Notes under the pieces: generated by a model | Seen by the model: the letters and a program-made list of their open reading frames with translations, nothing else | Database searches by the model: none | What the model was told of the DNA's origin: nothing | Position numbers and translations under genes: made by a program | From: Firmicutes bacterium UBA6811 | GTDB taxonomy: Bacteria > Bacillota > SHA-98 > UBA4971 | DNA length: 5,255 bases | Direction of reading: 5' to 3' | Assembly (NCBI GenBank): GCA_002452295.1 | Contig: DKEX01000094.1 | Location: 4,580 to 9,834, forward strand | Shown: in pieces, positions 1-4,400 of the stretch | Layout: each line of letters begins with the position of its first letter | Numbering within the stretch: position 1 is the first letter of the stretch

Positions 1-914
1 GGGCCAGGACCAGGACCAGGACCAGGACCGGGCCTGGCCGGTGCCGCGGCCGCCACGAGCCTGCCTCCGGCGCCCTCGAGCCTCCAGGCCGCGCGGGGCG
101 ACTTTAGGCCCTGCGCCTCCCGCCCGCCCTCCGACGCGGCGGCGAGCGCCGCCCCCACCATGCTAGGGCTCACGTATGGCGAGAGGATGGCGATGAACTC
201 GGCGTCGCCCCTGAACTTCCTCACGATCACGGCGACCTTCAGGAAAAAGGGCATGGCGTGGGATATCTGCTGCCTGCGGCTTCCCGGCATCAGGCACACC
301 AGCGGAGCCTCGAGGCCCACGCCCAGCGCCGCCCTTGCCGCGTCCCTGTCGAGGCCGGCGCTCACGCCGTCTATCATCAGGTTCCCGACGATGTCGATCC
401 TCTCAGCCGGAACGCCCTTCTTGCGGAGTTTCCCCTCCACCCTCGCGTCCTCCACCATGAAGCGAGCGAAGCTCCCGATGAAGCTCGCCGTGCGGTCGCT
501 GTAAGCGACGGCGGGGTAGCCCAGCCTCCTTGCGAGGAGCGCGGAATGCATCGGGTCGCCACCCAGGTGCAACACGATGCCCGGCGCCCCCGCCACCAGG
601 GCGAGCCCCTTCGGGACGACCCCGAGAAGCGCGTACTTCACATACTCCGACGGCGCCACCACCGCGTCCACGCCCGGGATGGCCGCGGCCACCCCGGTCT
701 CACGCCCGCTGGCGAAGGGGCATGGGGGCACCACCACCACCACGGCGAGCCCGTCGAATGCGGGGGCGATCCCCGCCTCCGACGCGCGTAGCCTTGCCAC
801 GACCGGCCTCGCCCAGCCAGAGATCTCGCCTGGGCTATTGGCCACGATGACGACCGCCGCGCGCCGCGCCGCGCCCGCGCCGCCGTCCGCCCCACCCTCA
901 CCGCGCGCGCTCAT
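1..914 (-). CDS. LpxB-like GT-B glycosyltransferase paralogue, partial (C-terminus beyond left edge)
   Basis: The minus strand is open from an ATG at 914 to the window edge, giving 304 codons with no stop. The ATG overlaps the lpxB stop as ATGA, and GAGGTG lies 8 nt upstream, so translation is probably coupled to lpxB. The protein parallels LpxB block by block: ANSPGEISGWARPVVARLR (residues 25-43) matches the LpxB GEASGD segment, VGNLMIDGV (176-184) matches VGHPLLDLV, and LMPGSRRQQI (208-217) matches LLPGSRAQEI. It therefore looks like a GT-B fold enzyme of the GT19 type. Two LpxB signatures differ: IDFPEFN is replaced by HLGGDPMH (116-123), and the APTAWAW block by AYSDRTASF (137-145). It is probably not a second lipid A disaccharide synthase, and its substrate is unknown. 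Residues 261-304 become low complexity and end in Gly-Pro repeats at the edge. A Kdo transferase is less likely because its usual landmarks are not seen. Homology to LpxB is fairly sure; function is not. Confidence 0.85.
   Translation of the reverse strand, partial: MSARGEGGADGGAGAARRAAVVIVANSPGEISGWARPVVARLRASEAGIAPAFDGLAVVVVVPPCPFASGRETGVAAAIPGVDAVVAPSEYVKYALLGVVPKGLALVAGAPGIVLHLGGDPMHSALLARRLGYPAVAYSDRTASFIGSFARFMVEDARVEGKLRKKGVPAERIDIVGNLMIDGVSAGLDRDAARAALGVGLEAPLVCLMPGSRRQQISHAMPFFLKVAVIVRKFRGDAEFIAILSPYVSPSMVGAALAAASEGGREAQGLKSPRAAWRLEGAGGRLVAAAAPARPGPGPGPGPG
5..28 (-). repeat. Hexanucleotide repeat (four CAGGAC) at the left edge
   Basis: Four perfect CAGGAC units on the plus strand encode alternating Gly-Pro in the LpxB-like protein. 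The array may extend beyond the window edge, since the flanking bases ggcc continue a similar pattern. Confidence 0.75.
729..743 (-). repeat. Trinucleotide repeat (five CAC on plus strand)
   Basis: Five CAC units on the plus strand read as five GTG valine codons (residues 58-62) in the LpxB-like protein, in a predicted buried beta strand. Confidence 0.6.
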
Positions 915-2077
915 GAGCCTGCCACCTCGACCACAAGCCTGGCCGTCCGCTCGAGCGCCCCGGGGTCCCCCAGGGCCCCGCGCGCCTCCGCGAGGTCTGC
1001 GGTCATCCGCGCAGCGCAGGCCGGGTCGTCCAGGAGCCTCATGATCTCCCTGGCGATGACCTCGCCCCTCGCCTCGTCCTGAAGAAGCTCCGGAACGATG
1101 CGCCTTCTCGCCAGGATATTGGGCCACGAAATGAAAGGTATCTTCACGAGGAGCCTCCCCAGCATCCAGGTGGATCGCGACACCCTATACACTACGACCA
1201 TGGGCGTCCCGACTATGGCCGCCTCGAGGGTGGCCGTGCCCGACGCCACCACCAGCGCATCCGCTGCAGCCATGCACCGGTACGCCTGCCCGCGCACGAG
1301 CTTCACCGCGACCCCGGAGGCGCCGACGGCCCGGCTCACGTCGTCCTCCGACACCGTGTCGGCCAGCGGCAGCACGAACCCCGCCCCCGGCCTGGCCTCT
1401 GCGATGCGCGCCGCCGCGTCCAGCATGGGCGGCAGCAGGAGCCTTATCTCCTGGGCGCGACTCCCGGGCAGGAGGCCGACGACGACCGCCTCAGGGTCAG
1501 GTTCAGGTCCGGATCCAAATCCAGGCCCGCGCCCCAGCTCAGCCCTGGCCGCCAGCCGGTCAGCCGCGGCAGCCGGCTTCACGAGGTCGAGCAACGGGTG
1601 GCCGACGAATTCCACCGAGGCACCGGCCTCACGGTAAACCTGCGCCTCCAGAGGGAACACCGACGCGACTTTCGTGACGGTCCTGGCGATTCGCCTCGCG
1701 CGGCCGCGCCGCCATGCCCAGGCCGTAGGGGCGAAGAGGTACACCGACTTCACCCCTCGCCTTGCGGCGGCGTCAGCAAGCCTCGTGTTGAACTCGGGGA
1801 AGTCTATGAGGACGACACACGAAGGCCTCTCCCGGCCCAGCACGCGGACGGCCTCCGCCAGCACCCCACGGAGCGCGGATGCGCTTCGCAGGGCCTCCCC
1901 GAGGCCAACGGCAGAGAGGCCGGTGGGGTTGAAAAGCAGGCGCACACCGGCAGCCTGCATCAACTCCCCACCCAGCCCGAAGAGATCAACGTCGGGGCAT
2001 ATGGCCCTGAGTTTTGCGGCCAGGTGAGCGCCGTACACGTCGCCGGACGCCTCCCCGGCCACCATCATGACTTTCAA
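911..2077 (-). CDS. lpxB: Lipid-A-disaccharide synthase LpxB
   Basis: LpxB (family GT19) joins UDP-2,3-diacylglucosamine and lipid X into the beta-1,6 disaccharide of lipid A, releasing UDP, at the inner face of the cytoplasmic membrane. With the TTG start at 2077 the protein has 388 residues, close to the usual ~380. Family motifs are all visible: GEASGD (8-13), GLGGELM (34-40), IDFPEFN (91-97), FAPTAWAWRRGRARRI (115-130), FVGHPLLD (157-164), LLPGSRAQEI (202-211), SGTATLEA (279-286) and FISWPNILA (315-323). The frame stays open upstream for 73 more codons, but those are arginine-rich and overlap lpxI, so they are not coding. The TTG start overlaps the lpxI stop and gives the typical N-terminus MKVMMVAGEASGD; ATG codons at 2068 and 2065 are alternatives. 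An odd Pro/Gly/Glu tract at 183-196 separates the two halves just before LLPGSR. Its stop overlaps the start of the LpxB-like gene. Confidence 0.96.
   Translation of the reverse strand: MKVMMVAGEASGDVYGAHLAAKLRAICPDVDLFGLGGELMQAAGVRLLFNPTGLSAVGLGEALRSASALRGVLAEAVRVLGRERPSCVVLIDFPEFNTRLADAAARRGVKSVYLFAPTAWAWRRGRARRIARTVTKVASVFPLEAQVYREAGASVEFVGHPLLDLVKPAAAADRLAARAELGRGPGFGSGPEPDPEAVVVGLLPGSRAQEIRLLLPPMLDAAARIAEARPGAGFVLPLADTVSEDDVSRAVGASGVAVKLVRGQAYRCMAAADALVVASGTATLEAAIVGTPMVVVYRVSRSTWMLGRLLVKIPFISWPNILARRRIVPELLQDEARGEVIAREIMRLLDDPACAARMTADLAEARGALGDPGALERTARLVVEVAGS
923..928 (-). promoter_or_regulatory. Shine-Dalgarno for the LpxB-like gene
   Basis: The minus strand reads GAGGTG with 8 nt before the ATG at 914, inside the lpxB 3' end. 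It supports that start over downstream alternatives and allows reinitiation after lpxB terminates. Confidence 0.6.
1490..1525 (-). repeat. Imperfect hexanucleotide repeat in lpxB
   Basis: Six 6 nt units (plus strand ctcagg, gtcagg, ttcagg, tccgga, tccaaa, tccagg) encode PGFGSGPEPDPE, a low-complexity linker directly ahead of the LLPGSR motif of LpxB. Confidence 0.65.
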
Positions 2078-2913
2078 GCGTCCCCGCCTCTTGCCCGCGA
2101 CACCCCGACCATCGCGATGCCCGCCTCGTCGGCGAGGCCGATGGTGTCGCGCTTTCTTACGATTATGGTCCGGCCGGCCTCGACGGCGAGCACTTTGGCC
2201 TTCGCCTCTTGCATGGCCTCTATCGTGCCAGGCCCCACCGCAGGCACGTCGAACCTTTCGTCCTGGTCGGGCCAGGCCACCTTCACCACGGCGCACCCGG
2301 GGGCAAGCCGCCCGGCGCGCCGCACCATCGCGTCGGTGCCCTCGGCAGCCTCCACCGCCACCACGGCCCGGCCTTTAACGGCCACGGCCTGGCCGATCCT
2401 GGCCTCGCCCACCCGCATCGCGATCTCGAGCCCGAACCTGACATCTTCCCACTGCGACGACGACGGGGCGAGGCGCCCGAGCACTCCCCCGCCCGGCACG
2501 GCGTCGCCGAGGTAGCGAAGCTGGCTTATGAGGGTGATGCCCGCCCCCTCGAGCTTCTCCGCAAAGGCCAGGAGCACTTCGACGTCGGTGCGGTCGCGCC
2601 GGTCGCGGGCGACAAGCTCGACGGTCTCGCCCACCCGGCGCCCAAACCCGTCGGCCCGCCAGACCTTGCCGATCATGACGGCCTCGGTCACGCCCTCTTG
2701 CTTGAGGATGGACATGATGGAAAGCGCATCCCGGAGGTCAACGCGGTACACCCGTGCGGCGGACCTCTCCACCCCGGGGTCGAGAGTTGCGGCAAGGGAT
2801 ATCGCGACAACTTCCATGCCGAGGGCGGAGGCGTTCCTGGCGACGCACGACGCAAGCTCCCCCTCGCCGGCGATGAGCCCCAGCCTGGGCGCCACGGCGA
2901 CCATTGCTTGCAC
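2074..2913 (-). CDS. lpxI: UDP-2,3-diacylglucosamine pyrophosphatase LpxI (DUF1009 family)
   Basis: LpxI hydrolyses UDP-2,3-diacylglucosamine to lipid X plus UMP, supplying one of the two substrates of LpxB. It replaces the unrelated LpxH in many non-enteric bacteria. The 279-residue product matches the family's usual length. Visible landmarks are the N-terminal GLIAGEGELAS (12-22), VVAVEAAEGTDAM (184-196) and RFDVPAVGPGTIEAM (220-234). In Caulobacter LpxI a late aspartate in this last kind of motif is needed for catalysis; D222 is the likely equivalent here, by recalled alignment. The GTG at 2913 lies 8 nt after the lpxA stop. An ATG at 2904, which would give MVAVAPRLGLIAG, is an equally possible start, and no strong Shine-Dalgarno decides between them. 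The stop overlaps the TTG start of lpxB. Identity is secure; the first three residues are not. Confidence 0.95.
   Translation of the reverse strand: MQAMVAVAPRLGLIAGEGELASCVARNASALGMEVVAISLAATLDPGVERSAARVYRVDLRDALSIMSILKQEGVTEAVMIGKVWRADGFGRRVGETVELVARDRRDRTDVEVLLAFAEKLEGAGITLISQLRYLGDAVPGGGVLGRLAPSSSQWEDVRFGLEIAMRVGEARIGQAVAVKGRAVVAVEAAEGTDAMVRRAGRLAPGCAVVKVAWPDQDERFDVPAVGPGTIEAMQEAKAKVLAVEAGRTIIVRKRDTIGLADEAGIAMVGVSRARGGDA
2087..2090 (-). promoter_or_regulatory. Shine-Dalgarno deciding the TTG start of lpxB
   Basis: The minus strand reads GAGG with a 9 nt spacer to the TTG at 2077. The same element would sit 18 nt from the next in-frame ATG at 2068, which is too far, so the spacing favours the TTG. 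Confidence 0.5.
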
Positions 2914-2921
2914 CGGCCCCG

Positions 2922-3788
2922 CTAATCCTGCGGGCCCCGCGGCTCGCGCGGCCCGCGAGACTCCCGGGGCTCCCTGGGATGGCCCGCGATGACGCCCCTC
3001 GCCGAGGTCTTGAGGAACTGCACCAGGTGCTCGATCTCCTCGGACCCCGAAAGCTCCGACTCGATCTTGCCGATGGCCTGGGTGAGGTTAAGGCCGGACT
3101 CGTAGAGGATCTTGTAGGCCCGCCTCACCGCGTCGCGCACCTCGGGCGGCGTGCCGGCTCTGCGCATGCCGACGATGTTGACGCCGATTACGCGGGCCGG
3201 GTTGCCGTCCACCAGCATGTACGGGGGCACGTCCTTGGTGACCTTCGCCATGGCGCCGATCATGGCCATCCTGCCGATCTTCGCAAACTGGTGTACCCCG
3301 GCCATGCCCCCGACGATGGCGTGATCCTCGAGCGTGCAGTGGCCCGCGAGAGCAGCCCCGCCGGTGATGATGGTGTGGCTTCCTACGCGGCAGTCGTGGG
3401 CGATGTGACCGTATGACATCACCATGTTGTTGTCGCCGATGCGCGTCTCTCCATGACCCGCGACCGTGCCCCGGCTCACCGTGACGAACTCGCGGAAGAC
3501 ATTGTTGTCTCCTATGACAAGCGTCGTCCTCTCGCCGTTGTGCTTGAAATCCTGGGGCTCGACGCCGATCTGCGCGCCCGACGAGAAGCTGCAGCCCTTG
3601 CCGATGGTGGTCGGCCCATCAATGACCACGTGGCTTGCAAGCCTGCACCCGTCGCCTATGGTCACATCCTCCCCGATGACGCAGTACGGCCCTATCACCA
3701 CGTGCTGGCCGAGCGTGGCCGTTGGATGAATGATGGCGGTGTCATGGATCTTCCTGATGCGAAAACCAGGTGTCTGGGCGGTTCTCAT
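2922..3788 (-). CDS. lpxA: UDP-N-acetylglucosamine O-acyltransferase LpxA
   Basis: LpxA transfers a 3-hydroxyacyl chain from acyl carrier protein to the 3-position of UDP-GlcNAc, the first step of lipid A synthesis, in the cytoplasm. The 288-residue protein begins with hexapeptide repeats of a left-handed beta helix (IIHPTATLG, VVIGPYCVIG, VTIGDG) and ends with the alpha-helical domain (about 213-262). Residues matching known E. coli positions with a constant offset of 6 are D80, K82, H128, H131 (the catalytic base, in HIAHD), H150 and H166 (VHQF). The ATG at 3788 is supported by GGGGAGG with a 7 nt spacer, so the N-terminus is about 15 residues longer than in typical LpxA proteins, which begin at the IHP motif. 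The protein also carries an Arg/Glu/Pro/Gly repeat tail from about 270 to 288 beyond the usual end near KTSARG. lpxI follows within 8 nt. Confidence 0.97.
   Translation of the reverse strand: MRTAQTPGFRIRKIHDTAIIHPTATLGQHVVIGPYCVIGEDVTIGDGCRLASHVVIDGPTTIGKGCSFSSGAQIGVEPQDFKHNGERTTLVIGDNNVFREFVTVSRGTVAGHGETRIGDNNMVMSYGHIAHDCRVGSHTIITGGAALAGHCTLEDHAIVGGMAGVHQFAKIGRMAMIGAMAKVTKDVPPYMLVDGNPARVIGVNIVGMRRAGTPPEVRDAVRRAYKILYESGLNLTQAIGKIESELSGSEEIEHLVQFLKTSARGVIAGHPREPRESRGPREPRGPQD
2925..2978 (-). repeat. Imperfect 18 nt repeat encoding the LpxA Arg-Glu-Pro tail
   Basis: The last codons of lpxA encode PREPRESRGPREPRGPQD. Two 18 nt units encode RESRGP and REPRGP, preceded by a shorter PREP unit. 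The tail is absent from typical LpxA proteins and the unit length keeps the frame. Confidence 0.55.
2930..2956 (-). other. Stem-loop in the lpxA 3' end, just before the stop
   Basis: On the minus strand GCGGGCC and GGCCCGC pair exactly around 13 nt, within which CGCG-AGC-CGCG can extend the stem past one G-G mismatch. The hairpin ends 5 nt before the lpxA TAG and close to the lpxI start. There is no T-tract, so termination is unlikely. Confidence 0.55.
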
Positions 3789-3795
3789 GAGGATG

Positions 3796-3802
3796 CCTCC
3801 CC
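3796..3802 (-). promoter_or_regulatory. Strong Shine-Dalgarno of lpxA
   Basis: The minus strand reads GGGGAGG with a 7 nt spacer to the ATG at 3788. It lies in the 20 nt fabZ-lpxA gap and supports the extended N-terminus of LpxA. Confidence 0.75.
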
Positions 3803-3808
3803 AAAGAT

Positions 3809-4303
3809 TTACTCCTGCCCGGCTGTTCCCACGCCCGCCGGCGGGGCCGGCGGGATGCCGCCATCCCTGCCCTGGGCGGCGTCAACGATGGCGAAGGTCA
3901 TCTCGGCGTCTGCCGCGAGCTTCCCGTCCACGTAGGCGGAACAGGCGGCCCTGCCGAAGTCGCCCCTTGCCCGAACGAGCTCGATCTCGATCCGCAACTG
4001 GTCCCCGGGCACGACGGGCCGGCGGAACCTGGCCCTGTCCACCCCGACAAGATATGGCACCTTCCCCTGCACGCCCCCCGGGCCCAGCGCGGAGAAAGCC
4101 ACCACCTGGGCCATGGCCTCGAGGATGAGCACCCCCGGCATCACGGGGTTCCCGGGGAAGTGGCCCTGGAAAAACGGCTCGTTCGTGGTGACGTTCTTGA
4201 TGCCCACAGCGCGCTTGCCCTTCTCAACATCGGTCACCCGGTCAACGAGCAAAAACGGGTACCTGTGCGGCAAGACCTTCTGGATCCCGATAACATCGAT
4301 CAT
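3809..4303 (-). CDS. fabZ: 3-hydroxyacyl-[acyl-carrier-protein] dehydratase FabZ
   Basis: FabZ dehydrates 3-hydroxyacyl-ACP in fatty acid elongation. It competes with LpxA for the same 3-hydroxyacyl-ACP pool, which is why the two genes commonly travel together. The hot-dog fold protein has 164 residues. LPHRYPFLLVDRV (11-23) is the N-terminal signature, and GHFPGNPVMPGVLILEAMAQ (47-66) holds the catalytic H48 and E62. FRRPVVPGDQL (93-103) is also typical. The conserved fold ends near FAIVDA (137-142). The last 22 or so residues are a Gly/Pro/Ala-rich tail not usual for the family, and their DNA forms a strong inverted repeat. The ATG at 4303 is preceded by AAGAGG with a 6 nt spacer. The TAA stop lies 20 nt before lpxA, and that gap holds the lpxA ribosome binding site. 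Confidence 0.97.
   Translation of the reverse strand: MIDVIGIQKVLPHRYPFLLVDRVTDVEKGKRAVGIKNVTTNEPFFQGHFPGNPVMPGVLILEAMAQVVAFSALGPGGVQGKVPYLVGVDRARFRRPVVPGDQLRIEIELVRARGDFGRAACSAYVDGKLAADAEMTFAIVDAAQGRDGGIPPAPPAGVGTAGQE
3834..3854 (-). other. 9 bp inverted repeat (stem-loop) in the fabZ 3' end
   Basis: CCCGCCGGC and GCCGGCGGG are exact reverse complements separated by 3 nt, which would form a very stable hairpin about 22 nt before the fabZ stop. It encodes the Pro/Ala/Gly tail. No T-tract follows, so it is not a typical intrinsic terminator; it might affect mRNA stability or translation. Confidence 0.6.
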
Positions 4304-4309
4304 GTTCGG

Positions 4310-4324
4310 CCTCTTGTTCCTCCT
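4310..4324 (-). promoter_or_regulatory. Ribosome binding region of fabZ (two candidate Shine-Dalgarno elements)
   Basis: On the minus strand AGGAGG (4324-4319) is followed by AAGAGG (4315-4310). Only the second is at a normal distance, 6 nt, from the ATG at 4303; the first, better match is 15 nt away. Both fall within the last unit of a degenerate repeat in the spacer. Confidence 0.6.
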
Positions 4325-4373
4325 GCTTCTCCGGTCTCGTTCTCCAGTCTAATTCCCCGGCCTTATCGTCTCC

Positions 4374-4385
4374 AGATGCGCATCT
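4374..4385. promoter_or_regulatory. 12 bp perfect palindrome in the lpxC-fabZ spacer
   Basis: AGATGCGCATCT is self-complementary over 12 bases and lies just downstream of the lpxC stop. It could be a small protein-binding site, but it has no loop for a hairpin and no recognised regulator consensus. Confidence 0.3.
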
Positions 4386-4400
4386 TCCCGGCCTCGTCTC

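Noticed and set aside
638..901. Minus-strand frame of 87 codons below lpxB
   Set aside because: It is a frame-shifted shadow of the LpxB-like gene, whose own frame carries recognisable glycosyltransferase motifs throughout.
2078..2296. 73-codon upstream extension of the lpxB frame
   Set aside because: It overlaps lpxI out of frame, is arginine-rich and lacks resemblance to LpxB N-termini; the TTG at 2077 gives the expected start.
1598..2515. Long plus-strand reading frame, and others at 258-791, 577-1044, 1098-1637, 2209-2925 and 2904-3416
   Set aside because: Each lies opposite a conserved lpx gene, has compositionally biased translations rich in Arg, Pro, Ala or His, and shows no family motif. 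They result from the scarcity of stop codons in high G+C DNA.
3834..3854. fabZ-end inverted repeat as a rho-independent terminator
   Set aside because: No T-tract follows on the coding strand, and lpxA begins within 50 nt with a strong ribosome binding site.
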